A stretch of 64,000 bases of DNA from Reichenbachiella ulvae (GTDB lineage: Bacteria; Bacteroidota; Bacteroidia; Cytophagales; Cyclobacteriaceae), in contig NZ_JAOYOD010000001.1 of assembly GCF_025833875.1 (NCBI RefSeq), positions 3,100,001 through 3,164,000 of the forward strand. The letters run 5' to 3'. The notes beneath the pieces are model-generated. The model was not told the origin of the DNA. It did not search any database and saw only the letters and a program-made list of their open reading frames with translations. The position numbers and the translations under genes are program-made. Position 1 is the stretch's first letter, and the number at the start of each line of letters is the position of its first letter. Of this stretch, positions 17,556 to 26,959 are shown piece by piece.

Positions 17556-18521
17556 GGAGCCACAGTTAAGGTACTTCTCACTTCCTGTGATTCCGAACTG
17601 GAGTTTATTGCCTTCAGACTCCATTCATAACTACCTTCTGCCAAATCCAATTCTACCTTAGTATCCTCCAGGCTTTCATCATATATCACAGATACCGGGT
17701 TGTCAAAGGAAGGAGACATGATCAGTAGATCATAGCTTTCCGCCTCTGGTATTTCTTCCCACCAGAACACGACACTTCCAGGCTGAAATTGTGCGGCATT
17801 CGCTGGGGCCAATATCACTGGTGTAATTTCAGACAAATCATTGGTTGGAACAGACACCTCAAAAGACGAAGTTGAACTTGTCAGTTCCGAAAAATCATTA
17901 CTGGCAGTCACTCGCCATGCATATTTGGCATTTGATAATTCCAGTTCACAATAATTGGTGGTTAAGGTAGAATCCAATGCAATGCTTGTGGGGTTATTAA
18001 AATCAGGAGATACCATCTCCGATATGATATTTTCTGGCTTTGTCCAGTTGGGTCCATGACAAGGTAACCCTAGACTCTGCAAAGACAGTTCCAGAAGAAG
18101 GAGCATTCAACACCAATTCATATTCACTCAAGTCAAAATAAAAAGAAGAATCCATCACTTGAAACGAACGTATCACCCCTGTACTGCGATAGCCCTCATT
18201 CAGCGCTGTGATCTGCCATTGATAGTCACCGGGTTCCAGGGCTATCTCTAAAAAAGTCACCTCACCTACGACCGAATCCAATGCAACGGTAGCGGGTTGA
18301 TCGAAATCCGGAGACACCACCACAATCTCATATTCTGATGCCCCCTTCAATTCTTCCCACTTGAATTGGATCTCTTCGCTGAATATCTCCGCACCCTCTC
18401 CTGGAGCCAACACCTTCACTTCGTCTGACGAAATATCCACTTCTAATATCACTCCACAGGAGGCCATTATTGTCAAACTGACTACCCAAACCCATAGCTT
18501 GTTTTTAAAGATGTGCTTCAT
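17552..18521 (-). pseudogene. T2SS-operon lipoprotein with tandem Ig/Fn3-like repeats, frameshifted
   Basis: Two overlapping frames encode one protein. The upstream frame (start 18521 or 18533) has a lipoprotein signal with lipobox IMASC and repeats of the type 'FxWEELxGAxxYEIxVxSPDFxxPxxVALDS'. It ends ...DKARKYHI then stops at 18003. The downstream frame resumes with EMVSPDFNNPTSIALDS, exactly the expected continuation, and runs to 17552. Removing one G of the pair at 18019-18020 would restore a protein of about 320 residues with three to four repeats. It lies between gspM-like and gspC-like genes with overlaps at both ends. It may be a real frameshift mutation or a sequence error. Confidence 0.75.
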
Positions 18522-19014
18522 TGCGTTGTACATAGATGGTTAAAAATAATTCTTTTCTTTTGGTCCTTTTCTCGATTTCCGTTCTAAAGTGGGTGGACAG
18601 TATGGCCCCCGCATAAAATTGGGTCTCTAATTGATAGATCAGGCGAACCAATCCTTTGTAATCACCCTTTATTTCTATCTCGTCAATGATGTCTTTTTGC
18701 TGTCGATGGTGTCTCAGGTTGGATAAGCTAAGAGGGGTACCACTTAGAAACCTCTCCAACTCGGTCACCAATATTTTATCATAGTCCGCTCCTTGCATCT
18801 GTTGATAGGTGGAATCCAACTGCTCATATTCCGTTTTGAGACTGGCCAAATCTACCACAGAATGATTGCCCGATTCGCGATTGATCAATTCGCTGTACTC
18901 AAAATACACCTCTGCTGTTTTTTTGAAAGACAGGTGATAACCCATGACCAATGACAGTAGCAAGGCCCCGAGAAAATAGTACACCCTTTTCTCATATGTC
19001 AACTTATTCCACAT
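18505..19014 (-). CDS. GspM/PilO-like assembly protein
   Basis: The 169-residue protein has one membrane helix near the N-terminus (about 11-28, YYFLGALLLSLVMGYHL), a coiled segment (40-75) and a C-terminal ferredoxin-like pattern (IDEIEIKGDYKGLVRLIYQLE). This is the bitopic layout of PilO and GspM, which pair with PilN/GspL at the inner membrane. It overlaps the GspL-like gene by 11 bp and the lipoprotein gene by about 17 bp. Family call relies on topology and operon position. Confidence 0.65.
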   Translation of the reverse strand: MWNKLTYEKRVYYFLGALLLSLVMGYHLSFKKTAEVYFEYSELINRESGNHSVVDLASLKTEYEQLDSTYQQMQGADYDKILVTELERFLSGTPLSLSNLRHHRQQKDIIDEIEIKGDYKGLVRLIYQLETQFYAGAILSTHFRTEIEKRTKRKELFLTIYVQRNEAHL

Positions 19015-20161
19015 AGTTCACCTTGAGTTTCAAATTGAACTTATAGACTCTGCCATCAGCAGCCATTTCCTGTTCTAGAATATCTTCAAGCCATTCCTGC
19101 TGATTAAGGATCGATATCCAGGAAGAAAATGCTCCCAGATCAATAGCCTCTCCGCTTAATTCAAGAATATTCTTTTCCAGTAGCGCCTTATTCCTATTTC
19201 TTTGGTTCAGAGAGATTGGCTGTAGTTTCAATTCTTCCAGGGTAACCTGCGAAGGTATTTCTTTGGCTAATTCTACAGCCAGACGAGACAGCACAGGTCT
19301 ACGTCCATTTATATTCATGCTCTTTTCTAAGCGGTTGATCTCAGATACATACCAGTTGTATTTCTTCTCGATACTTCGGCTGTCCTGATATTCTTCCTTT
19401 AGGACTTTCAGCTCTGAGTCATATATCATGAAAATAGACGCACTGAGCAAAAAAACCATAAAAAGCACAACCCCTCCAAACAGAGTCAACTTGCGGTAAA
19501 ACACACGAAAAGCATACTCACGGGCCAAAACCTGAACAGGAATCAACTTTTCCTTAAGACCACCTATATAATAATTGGTAGCAGCCAAGAGCAATAGCAA
19601 ATAGGACGGTTCATAAGTCCTGCCTTCCCACTCTACTCCTTCCCCCGATTGATGCTCAATATCAATTCTCCCGGCTTCATTTTGAATCACCCGTTGTCTA
19701 CCCAAATGGATGCCACCCGAAAGTTTCTCTGCATCGAAATACTTTAGGCCAAACAGCACCCCTAGTTCTACAGCTACTACCTGATCGATGATAGCTCTTA
19801 AGGTATCCAACAATTGATTGAGTTGATCTTTACGAATCAAACTTGAGACAGACAAGGCCTCATCCCTATCAAAATAAAAGTCCTGTTCAGGAAAATTTTC
19901 TCTATCCTCTTCTTGTGCTGTCAATACATAATCCGTATCGATAGCCAATACAATCGGAACTTGAGGGTAATCGGTTTCGACACGACTCAAAAGCTGATTG
20001 AGATTCAGACCCTTTTCGTGCAACACTCCTTCGAGCTCCCCTTTTTTTCTTGCTACCAAAAGGAGTTCAAAACTTAAGCCTTCTTTAACTTCAGCAACAC
20101 CGACCACCAGCACCTTTTTGGGCTTGGTCTTTTGATACAAAAAATCAATTAGGCCCTGCAT
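19004..20161 (-). CDS. GspL/PilM-PilN-like inner-membrane platform protein
   Basis: The 385-residue protein has an N-terminal actin-like cytoplasmic region (1-225) with weak similarity to PilM/GspL, one membrane helix (about 228-250, LTLFGGVVLFMVFLL) and a periplasmic coiled and PilN-like domain (ILSRLAVELAKEIPSQVTLEEL). This matches a fused PilM-PilN, that is GspL. It lies 3 bp downstream of gspD and overlaps the gspM-like gene. In this family it recruits the ATPase GspE to the membrane. Confidence 0.65.
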   Translation of the reverse strand: MQGLIDFLYQKTKPKKVLVVGVAEVKEGLSFELLLVARKKGELEGVLHEKGLNLNQLLSRVETDYPQVPIVLAIDTDYVLTAQEEDRENFPEQDFYFDRDEALSVSSLIRKDQLNQLLDTLRAIIDQVVAVELGVLFGLKYFDAEKLSGGIHLGRQRVIQNEAGRIDIEHQSGEGVEWEGRTYEPSYLLLLLAATNYYIGGLKEKLIPVQVLAREYAFRVFYRKLTLFGGVVLFMVFLLSASIFMIYDSELKVLKEEYQDSRSIEKKYNWYVSEINRLEKSMNINGRRPVLSRLAVELAKEIPSQVTLEELKLQPISLNQRNRNKALLEKNILELSGEAIDLGAFSSWISILNQQEWLEDILEQEMAADGRVYKFNLKLKVNYVE

Positions 20162-20164
20162 GAT

Positions 20165-22087
20165 CTAGTAAACAATAGTAGGTTTGATGAAGACCAAAAG
20201 CTTATTGGTGGTACTGGTTCTAGAGTTTCTACCAAAGATCCACTTGAGCACTGGAATTCGTGCTATTACCGGTAGTCCACTCGAAGATTCGGAAGTGGAT
20301 TCTTGCTCTAATCCACCTACCACTATCATCTCTTCGTTTTTGATTCTTATTTTGGAATCAAACTTTCTGGTGGAATTTCCAGGAGGGGCTCCTTCTACAG
20401 TCGGGTCAATAAAATCAGAGGATTCAAAGGCAATGTTCAAGGTCACATCTTCATTGTAGGATACGAAAGGTTTAATCTTCAATTCCAGGTTGGCTTCCAC
20501 CTTTTCATACCTGGGTGTTCGGGTAATGATCGGATTGACTCCTCCTGTTACATTTTGGGTTTCGATCAAATAATAAACTGAACTACCAATGATCAAATTC
20601 GCCTCGTGTCCATTCACCGTAGAGAGCTTAGGAGTAGATTGCAAATCCAAATAACTGGCTTGCTCAAGCGCCTTGATTGTCGCATAAAAATTAGGGGTCA
20701 CCTGCCCCAGGTTAATCAAACCTCTTCGGTCTATTGCATCCAGGAACAGATTGATGGATTCAGAATTGAGCGTCATGTCCAGACCCGGGAAGACCTGCCC
20801 CTGGGTAGGAGGAATAGAATCTGCTATTCCCGCAGAAATCCCTGTTTCCAAAGAAGCCCCTCGATTGATCACCACTACCATTACTTCTATCAGCACATTG
20901 GCTACTGGCTTATCTATCTGCTCCAAAAAGGACCTGAGTTTATTGACTCTTTGCTCACTACCAGTCAAAACCAGTGAATTGAGCTCAGGATATTCATTGA
21001 TCTCCACATCAGACTTCATGGCAGCAGGTATGCTTTCGCTTACCTTTTCTACACTTCTATTTCTAAAAGTAAAAACATGGGACTCATAGATATCCAGATT
21101 TTTAGGATCACCGATCACATAGACTTCATCTCTAATCGAGTAACTAAACTGCGGATTGGCCGATGAGAGGGCTACATTCAGAAAATCATCAAAAGATACA
21201 TTGACTAGATAGCAGTCCAGATTCCCCTTGGGCTCATTGAGAAAGAAATAGCCTTTATTCAGGTCCTTGCTCACAGTTTTGATCGCCTCTATGACGGAGA
21301 CTCCTTCTGCATCTACATTCAACTTGTCCGGTTGTGTTGGACTCTTTTCAAAGCTAAAACCACCTCCTCCAGCATAGCCATTGTTTCTTCTGGAACTGAC
21401 TCGTCTGGTCCCTCTTCTTTCATTTTGGTTATTATAAGTCTGGCCTTCTACTTGTGCCATGGTCTCTGGCACATCAGGAGAAATGTGAAACACCCGATCC
21501 TGCTTCTTCTCTACAACCAATCCATTCGATACACCAAATTGCTCCATGGCAATTTCGAAAGGCAATTGCTTGATAAAGCCATGCACAACCAAATCACGGC
21601 AATCCTGGCTCAGTACTAAATTATAACCCGTACTGTCTGTAATGGCTTTGGCCACATGTTTTAGGGTATCTCCTGCCAAATGAAAAGAGATTAAGTCATC
21701 ACGCCTATTGTATTCGAAAGCCACAGAAGTAGGCTTTTCGATGGGGTAAAGAATAATGATGCTTTTCAGGAATTTGATCTCCAATTGATAGCTAGAACAA
21801 ACGAAGACCAACAACTCTTCTATCGTTACATTTTCAAAATTGTTGGTGATCTGATAGGGAGGGATGTTATCCAGACTTAGGTTAAGATCATGCATTTCCG
21901 CCACTGCTCTCAAAAATTCTTTGAGTGAAGTACCAGATACAGAGATATCGACCTTCTCCTTGAGGGCAGGTATAGAATCAGCCTGTCGACTAAGTACCTG
22001 CGTCAATGAATCCATTCGAGTCACATCCTGAGCGAACAGGGAACAAACACCAAAGGCGAACAATAAGGTTAGAAATAATTGTTTCAT
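20165..22087 (-). CDS. gspD: Type II secretion secretin GspD/PilQ-like
   Basis: The 640-residue outer-membrane channel has signal peptide 1-19 (LFA-QDV), an N0/STN-like domain (about 45-110), further N domains with RSVEKVSESIPAAMKSDVEI and a ring-building segment LTGSEQRVNKLRSFLEQID, then the secretin core. The core shows VLIEVMVVVI, LQSTPKLSTVNGHEA and the closing signature MIVVGGLEQES...LPVIARIPVLKWIFG. The last residues, LLVFIKPTIVY, fit the usual beta-barrel end. It sits 4 bp from gspE and 3 bp from the gspL-like gene. It forms the multimeric gate through which T2SS substrates leave. Confidence 0.93.
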   Translation of the reverse strand: MKQLFLTLLFAFGVCSLFAQDVTRMDSLTQVLSRQADSIPALKEKVDISVSGTSLKEFLRAVAEMHDLNLSLDNIPPYQITNNFENVTIEELLVFVCSSYQLEIKFLKSIIILYPIEKPTSVAFEYNRRDDLISFHLAGDTLKHVAKAITDSTGYNLVLSQDCRDLVVHGFIKQLPFEIAMEQFGVSNGLVVEKKQDRVFHISPDVPETMAQVEGQTYNNQNERRGTRRVSSRRNNGYAGGGGFSFEKSPTQPDKLNVDAEGVSVIEAIKTVSKDLNKGYFFLNEPKGNLDCYLVNVSFDDFLNVALSSANPQFSYSIRDEVYVIGDPKNLDIYESHVFTFRNRSVEKVSESIPAAMKSDVEINEYPELNSLVLTGSEQRVNKLRSFLEQIDKPVANVLIEVMVVVINRGASLETGISAGIADSIPPTQGQVFPGLDMTLNSESINLFLDAIDRRGLINLGQVTPNFYATIKALEQASYLDLQSTPKLSTVNGHEANLIIGSSVYYLIETQNVTGGVNPIITRTPRYEKVEANLELKIKPFVSYNEDVTLNIAFESSDFIDPTVEGAPPGNSTRKFDSKIRIKNEEMIVVGGLEQESTSESSSGLPVIARIPVLKWIFGRNSRTSTTNKLLVFIKPTIVY

Positions 22088-22091
22088 GCTT

Positions 22092-23510
22092 CTATATCAA
22101 CAGGGGTAATACTTCCTCTACAGAGGTTTTACCTTCTTTTAAAAAGTTAATGGCATTGACTTGAAGGGTGGCCAGGCCTAATTCACCCAAATGCGAATTT
22201 AAGTTAAATGATTGATCTTTGATTTGATGGATCAACCCAGGAGAATTCGGGATGATTTCATATAGGGCTTTTCGCCCGGTATATCCTGTACCCAGACACT
22301 CCACGCACCCGACTGCCTTGTAGATTCGATGCCCTTTTAGGCCATCGATATGACCGACAAATTCTTCCTCCTTTGCTTCTACTTTGCAAGATTCACAAAG
22401 CACCCGGACCAGACGCTGGGCAATCCCAGCATTGAGTGTATCTGCCAATAGGTATTCGGATATCCCCATCTCCACCAGACGATTGAAAATCCCCAGGGCA
22501 GAGTTGGTATGCACCGTACTAAATACCAGGTGACCAGTCAAGGCTGCCCTGGTAGCCATCTGTGCTGTTTCTACATCGCGGATCTCCCCTACCATCACAA
22601 TGTCAGGGTCTTGCCTTAAGAAGGTTCTCAATGCCTGTGGAAAGCCCAATCCAATCTTTTCATTGAGCTGCACCTGGTTGATACCTGGGAGGGTGTATTC
22701 TACAGGATCTTCGATAGTCACGATATTGACATCTTCCTGATTGAGCTCCTTGAGTGTCGCATACAGTGTCGTTGTCTTACCCGAACCCGTGGGGCCACTG
22801 ATCAATATCAACCCGTTCGGTTTGGTAACCACACGGCGATAAACAGCCAATTCGCTCGAACTCAGACCCAAGTCCTCGATATGAATAGCAGAAGAATTCT
22901 TTTCCAGCAATCGAAGCACCACTTTCTCTCCATAGAGGGAAGGCAAGACAGAAACCCGAAGGTCCAGATCTATCTCTCCTTTGCTGAAATTGATTCGGCC
23001 ATCCTGTGGCAGACGCTTTTCTGCTATATCCAGCCGTGCAACGATCTTGATCTTGTTGACCAATTCGGGATAGTTGTCCAGCCCTAGATTGAAACGCTCG
23101 ACCAGGTGCCCATTGATACGAAAGCGTACTCTCGCCGAATGTTCATAGCATTCTACATGAATGTCACTGGATTTGAGCTCTATGGCTTCAAAGATGAGCT
23201 GATCCAGAAAATTGTTCTTGTCAAAGTTCTTAGTCTCCTGACTGGTTCTATCTGTATTGCCATAAAACTTTGACAAAGCCAATTCGATCACTTCCCCATC
23301 TATGGGTTCAAATGCAACCGTTTTCCCTAGCAAAACTTGAAGGTACCGACCTGTCGCTACCTCATCTGCCTTCGAATGAATATAGAACTGATAGTGCTCC
23401 TTATCAATTTGCTTGGGTATAACCTGATGGCCTAAGGCTACATTTTTTGGAATCACCTGCCTAAGATCAGAGTCTAGTTTGCTGTCGCTATGTATGTCAA
23501 ATGCTTTCAA
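22092..23510 (-). CDS. gspE: T2SS/T4P assembly ATPase GspE
   Basis: The 472-residue secretion ATPase has an N-terminal GspE domain (1-125) and a catalytic domain with Walker A GPTGSGKTTT (about 240-250), Asp box DVNIVTIEDPVEY, Walker B DPDIVMVGEIRD and His box TGHLVFSTVHTNSA. A tetracysteine metal site is present (CESC, then CVEC about 40 residues later), typical of GspE and PilB. It powers pseudopilus assembly. It overlaps the peptidase gene by 14 bp. Confidence 0.95.
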   Translation of the reverse strand: MKAFDIHSDSKLDSDLRQVIPKNVALGHQVIPKQIDKEHYQFYIHSKADEVATGRYLQVLLGKTVAFEPIDGEVIELALSKFYGNTDRTSQETKNFDKNNFLDQLIFEAIELKSSDIHVECYEHSARVRFRINGHLVERFNLGLDNYPELVNKIKIVARLDIAEKRLPQDGRINFSKGEIDLDLRVSVLPSLYGEKVVLRLLEKNSSAIHIEDLGLSSSELAVYRRVVTKPNGLILISGPTGSGKTTTLYATLKELNQEDVNIVTIEDPVEYTLPGINQVQLNEKIGLGFPQALRTFLRQDPDIVMVGEIRDVETAQMATRAALTGHLVFSTVHTNSALGIFNRLVEMGISEYLLADTLNAGIAQRLVRVLCESCKVEAKEEEFVGHIDGLKGHRIYKAVGCVECLGTGYTGRKALYEIIPNSPGLIHQIKDQSFNLNSHLGELGLATLQVNAINFLKEGKTSVEEVLPLLI

Positions 23511-23949
23511 AAAGGGTTGGTATCAGGTGGAACATAAGACAAAGCGAAAGGTAAGTCACCAAAGGAATGGATGGTTCTTTAGGTCGAATCAACCACTGCA
23601 CCAATCCATGGATAATCAAGCTGACCAATAGAGACAAAATCAACCAGTAAGAAAAAGCCTCAAATGAAAACAAAGGAAGCAAAACGATCAAAAATACGAT
23701 GTCTCCTTTCCCAATCATCTGTGCAGGCTTGCGACGAGTCACCAACAGATATAGGCCAGTCAAAGCAAAAAGAAACAGCAGGTAGCCAGCATTCAATAGC
23801 ATATCAATCCAAATCAAGTGATTGGAATAGGCAGCCCATAAGGTAGCCGCTCCTAATACCGCAAGTAACCATACGCTCACCTGTCGATGCTGCATATCCT
23901 GAATGGCCAATACCACTACGAGCCCTATGACTATCAAATAGGCAATCAA
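23497..23949 (-). CDS. Prepilin peptidase, A24 family, C-terminal domain only
   Basis: The 150-residue, multi-helix membrane protein has the two catalytic aspartates of A24 peptidases: the first in AIQDMQHRQV (about residue 18) and the second in IGKGDI (GxGD, about 83). It lacks the N-terminal methylase domain of PilD, so it is of the short TadV/CpaA-like size. It overlaps gspG (ATGA) and gspE. It presumably cleaves the three pseudopilins of this operon, all of which have Ala rather than Gly before the cut. Confidence 0.85.
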   Translation of the reverse strand: MIAYLIVIGLVVVLAIQDMQHRQVSVWLLAVLGAATLWAAYSNHLIWIDMLLNAGYLLFLFALTGLYLLVTRRKPAQMIGKGDIVFLIVLLPLFSFEAFSYWLILSLLVSLIIHGLVQWLIRPKEPSIPLVTYLSLCLMFHLIPTLFESI

Positions 23950-24365
23950 TCTCTTGTCACTTCACGGATGTCCCCCATTTGGTCGACCTCCCAAACATTC
24001 ATTTGTCCATCCCCATCAAAATCTACCACTGCGGTAGCTCGAGCCATATAGGTATTGGGAGTGGATTCTACAATTTCGATCAGGTAATTGGCATTGCCTG
24101 GATTGTCTGGATCAGTGGAAAGTCTTTCACTCTCAAAACCAATGGCATTCAGATCTTCTCCGAAACGCGCATATTCATAGAAATAGGTCTTTTGGAGCGT
24201 ATGAACATGTTTGAGGGCCTGCTTGGCTTCTAAACTTCTCGTTTTGGATATCAACGGCATCAGGGAAGGCAGCGCCATCAAAATAAGCACACCTATGATT
24301 ACCAACACCACCAACAACTCCGACAAGGTAAAGGCCGATAACTTAGGATCTCTACTGACTTTCAT
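23946..24365 (-). CDS. gspG: Major pseudopilin GspG-like
   Basis: The 139-residue protein has a prepilin signal, KLSA|FTLSELLVVLVI, with Glu at +5 and Ala at -1. After the helix, the C-terminal domain ends with DFDGDGQMNVWEVDQMGD, an acidic calcium-binding-like loop as in GspG. It is the only pseudopilin gene with a long upstream gap (313 bp), which fits a separate strong promoter for the major subunit. It overlaps the prepilin peptidase gene by 4 bp. Confidence 0.88.
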   Translation of the reverse strand: MKVSRDPKLSAFTLSELLVVLVIIGVLILMALPSLMPLISKTRSLEAKQALKHVHTLQKTYFYEYARFGEDLNAIGFESERLSTDPDNPGNANYLIEIVESTPNTYMARATAVVDFDGDGQMNVWEVDQMGDIREVTRD

Positions 24366-24678
24366 TTCGATTGGATTTTAAAGAAAACTCTAAATTATGA
24401 ATAATTCGTTAGGATGCAGAACAAGTCCTGCTAAAATGTTGTTTAACCTGAATTATTCAATTCAGGAGTTAATAGTTATTTGTTATTGAGTTAATCTTCA
24501 ATTGATTACATTGATATCATTTGTTTACAGAAATTAACCAAATGGTTATTGAGTATTTATGCATTTATAATCGAAAATCAAATCCCTATTAACTTCTGCC
24601 CGCCGTACAGCGTACTCCGGCAGGCGGGTAATAACTGATTAGCCATTAACTCCGATTTTACCATTGCATAAATCGGGT
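24366..24678. other. Gap upstream of gspG with two inverted repeats
   Basis: This AT-rich 313-bp gap splits the operon. It holds a perfect 8-bp stem with 4-nt loop (CCTGAATTATTCAATTCAGG, 24448-24467), about 85 bp upstream of the gspG start, and a GC-rich inverted repeat with arms CCCGCC and GGCGGG at 24600-24629 just past the gspF stop. The first may be a regulator site for a gspG promoter; the second is similar in kind to GC-rich palindromes at 26785-26893. No ORF is supported. Confidence 0.5.
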
Positions 24679-25830
24679 TTAATCAGGAAAAGACATTTGT
24701 GTAGAAATCTCAAACATAGGCAGATACATCGACACCAGTATCACCCCTACAATTCCACCCAGTACTATGATCAGAAGAGGTTCCAACACCGTATTCAAAA
24801 TTGAAGTTTGATGCTTGATCGCAGCTCGGTACTCTCCAGATAGTTTTTTGAAGAAATACCCAATCTTACTACTCTCCTCTCCTATCCTGATAAACACTTT
24901 GAAATTCTCATCGAACCACTTGCTGCGCTCTACTACTTCACTGTAGTTTTCTCCTTTGATCAGCGCCTCTATGGCCTCATCGATGTTACGATTGAGCACT
25001 GGACTTTTAAACATGGCCTTGTTCATTTCCAATGCATGTACCAATGGCACATTGGCGCCCAGCAGCAGTGCCATGCTATTACTAAACTTCGCCATGATCG
25101 TTTGATAAAAGAAGGCGCCCAGATAAGGGACTTTGTACAAAACGGTCTCCATGATTTCATAAGGTCTGTCTCGCTTGAGCAAAAAGCTGATCAAAACAGC
25201 TAGTCCCACCACCAACAGCAATAGGATCAACCAGTTTTCTCTAAAGAAATAAGACACAGACAAGACCTGTCGAGTCAGATAAGGCAAATCCCCACCAAAG
25301 CGGGTAAAAATCCCCTCAAACACAGGAATGATAAAAAAGATCATGAAAAGCACAGCAGCAACTGCCGCATTGATGATGAGCAAAGGATAGGATATGGCCG
25401 ACATGATCTCCCTTTTCTGTGCTACCTTTTCTTCAAAGTACTCGCTCAGGTTGGCAAAAACCTCCAACAACTTCCCAGATTCTTCCCCTATGCGTACACT
25501 ATACACTTCGTAGTTGCTAAAGTCCCCAGTCTGCTCCATGGCCTCTTGTATGGAATTACCCGTTTGCAGCGCCTCCTGCACCTTTTTGATCATCTCTTTG
25601 ATGTAGGGCTTCTTGCTCTGTTTGATCAGGTGGTTCAAGCTGGAGTTGATATCTACCCCCGCCTCTAGCAGCACATAGAGCTGCTGATAGAACACCGCCT
25701 TCTCCTTGTTCCCAAATTTAGGGGTGAGCGCAATGTCCTTGTTCCAGATGGTCTCCTTCTTTTCTTCTGCTGCAGCTTCCTTCGCCCGACTATTGGTCTC
25801 CGTCCTTTTTTTTAATTCAGCCAGGTTCAT
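24679..25830 (-). CDS. gspF: T2SS inner-membrane platform protein GspF/PilC
   Basis: The protein has 383 residues from the ATG at 25828-25830, which overlaps the upstream pseudopilin stop (ATGA); an upstream in-frame ATG at 25944 would run inside that gene. Two T2SSF domains are visible (about 65-185 and 265-380), with RIGEESGKLLEVF and RIGEESSKIGYFF as matching repeats, and three membrane helices (LLIINAAVAAVLFMIFFI, LILLLLVVGLAVLISFLL, LLIIVLGGIVGVILVSMY). The N-terminal 50 residues are charged and disordered. It anchors GspE and the pseudopilus. Confidence 0.93.
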   Translation of the reverse strand: MNLAELKKRTETNSRAKEAAAEEKKETIWNKDIALTPKFGNKEKAVFYQQLYVLLEAGVDINSSLNHLIKQSKKPYIKEMIKKVQEALQTGNSIQEAMEQTGDFSNYEVYSVRIGEESGKLLEVFANLSEYFEEKVAQKREIMSAISYPLLIINAAVAAVLFMIFFIIPVFEGIFTRFGGDLPYLTRQVLSVSYFFRENWLILLLLVVGLAVLISFLLKRDRPYEIMETVLYKVPYLGAFFYQTIMAKFSNSMALLLGANVPLVHALEMNKAMFKSPVLNRNIDEAIEALIKGENYSEVVERSKWFDENFKVFIRIGEESSKIGYFFKKLSGEYRAAIKHQTSILNTVLEPLLIIVLGGIVGVILVSMYLPMFEISTQMSFPD

Positions 25831-26258
25831 TTGTTTTTGCTTTTCCAGATTTGACGATAGGAAGATTTCGATTTCAGTGGCAAAGTAATGGATTGCTGAT
25901 ACAAAGTAAAATTCACTTGCAAGGATCCGGCCTGCTCCTGGCACTGCCCTCCAATCAAGAAAAAGTCACGGTTTCCTTTCCACTCACGAAACACCGTATC
26001 TGCGCCAAACTGATAGTGGGTTTCCTTCCCCAATTGCAATTCATCCCCCTTCAGCTCATAGGAGGCGCTACGCTGGGTATCGCGCTCCAGATAGTATTTC
26101 AGTCGGTAGTAGGCATTGGTATGATCGATGCGCTTTCTCAATCTGTGATGATAGTCCAGCACATTGAGATAGATCGCCGAAGCAGCGGTCAGCAGCAGCG
26201 ATGACAGCAGCAGTACCACCATCATCTCCACCAACGTAAATGCTTTCCACTTATTCAT
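25827..26258 (-). CDS. Minor pseudopilin, GspJ/GspH-like
   Basis: The protein has 143 residues when started at MNKWKA (26256-26258), which overlaps the upstream gene by 8 bp. The prepilin signal KA|FTLVEMMVVLLLSSLLL has Glu at +5 and Ala at -1. The rest is beta-rich with a two-Cys-free globular domain apart from GGQCQEQ. It is coupled to gspF by ATGA. Which minor pseudopilin it corresponds to cannot be decided by eye. Confidence 0.78.
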   Translation of the reverse strand: MNKWKAFTLVEMMVVLLLSSLLLTAASAIYLNVLDYHHRLRKRIDHTNAYYRLKYYLERDTQRSASYELKGDELQLGKETHYQFGADTVFREWKGNRDFFLIGGQCQEQAGSLQVNFTLYQQSITLPLKSKSSYRQIWKSKNK

Positions 26259-26619
26259 AGACCCATTCGTATAGTTGCAAATGTACAACACCCAGAGTAT
26301 CCAGCACCTCTATCTCCAGTTGATACAAGTCGGTATCTCCTTCCCAGCTCTTCTTGGTAAACATCATATCATAGCCTTCGCCTAAAGGTAAAATCATCTC
26401 TTGCTCCCCTATCAAGTGGCGGAGCGAGTCCTTCGCCTGGTAGGCCCTGGATTCTAATATCATGTCTCGGGTATTGCTCATAGAGGCCGACACATTCAGG
26501 TAAATCAACATGGCCAGTCCTGTGACCATCGAGATGATGATCCCAGCCACTAGTGACTCCATCAGCGTATAGGCTCTCCACCTCTTTAGTATCGCTAACC
26601 CCTTTCGTTCTTTAGACAA
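26251..26619 (-). CDS. Minor pseudopilin, GspI-like
   Basis: The 122-residue protein has prepilin signal RA|YTLMESLVAGIIISMVTG, again with Glu at +5 and Ala at -1. A helix continues to about residue 65 and a small beta domain follows. It is the first gene after the IS110-family insertion, in the same direction, and overlaps the next pseudopilin gene. Its size fits GspI. Confidence 0.75.
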   Translation of the reverse strand: MSKERKGLAILKRWRAYTLMESLVAGIIISMVTGLAMLIYLNVSASMSNTRDMILESRAYQAKDSLRHLIGEQEMILPLGEGYDMMFTKKSWEGDTDLYQLEIEVLDTLGVVHLQLYEWVYE

Positions 26620-26959
26620 AATACTCCCTTTATTTCCGCTAATTTATTGAAATATTGAAGTACCTCCTTTTGCAACAGGACTAATTATTAACAATCTCAA
26701 TTGTTCCTCAAAACTTACCCACGTTCCCGCCATGCTTTGCATGGTGGATATCTCACTTGAGTAGTATGATAAACCCCCAGACTGCCGTCAGGCAGGCTTC
26801 CGCCTTCGGCACTTTCCCAATGCTATTAAGTTAAGCCCTCTACCCTAAAAGTACCCGTCATTCCCCTTACCTGCCTCGCCGGACAGGCGGGCTTGTTAGG
26901 TGAATCTCACTGCAAACAGAGCTGGAGATGCCCCGGTCAAGCCGGAGCATGAACTGTGT
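26620..26959. other. Left flank of the IS110-family insertion
   Basis: This 340-bp gap holds a REP-like palindrome (26727-26747), GC-rich small palindromes (around 26782-26796 and 26868-26893), and the left copy of a 21-bp inverted repeat (26816-26836). On the transposase strand it is downstream of the transposase stop. No ORF is supported. Confidence 0.55.
26727..26747. repeat. REP-like palindrome left of the IS110 element
   Basis: CCGCCATGCTTTGCATGG is a palindrome of the same family as those at 28321-28346, 30477-30505, 30581-30608 and 44307-44334, preceded by CGTTC as the others are when read on this strand. Together with the copy at 28321 it brackets the insertion sequence. Confidence 0.75.
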
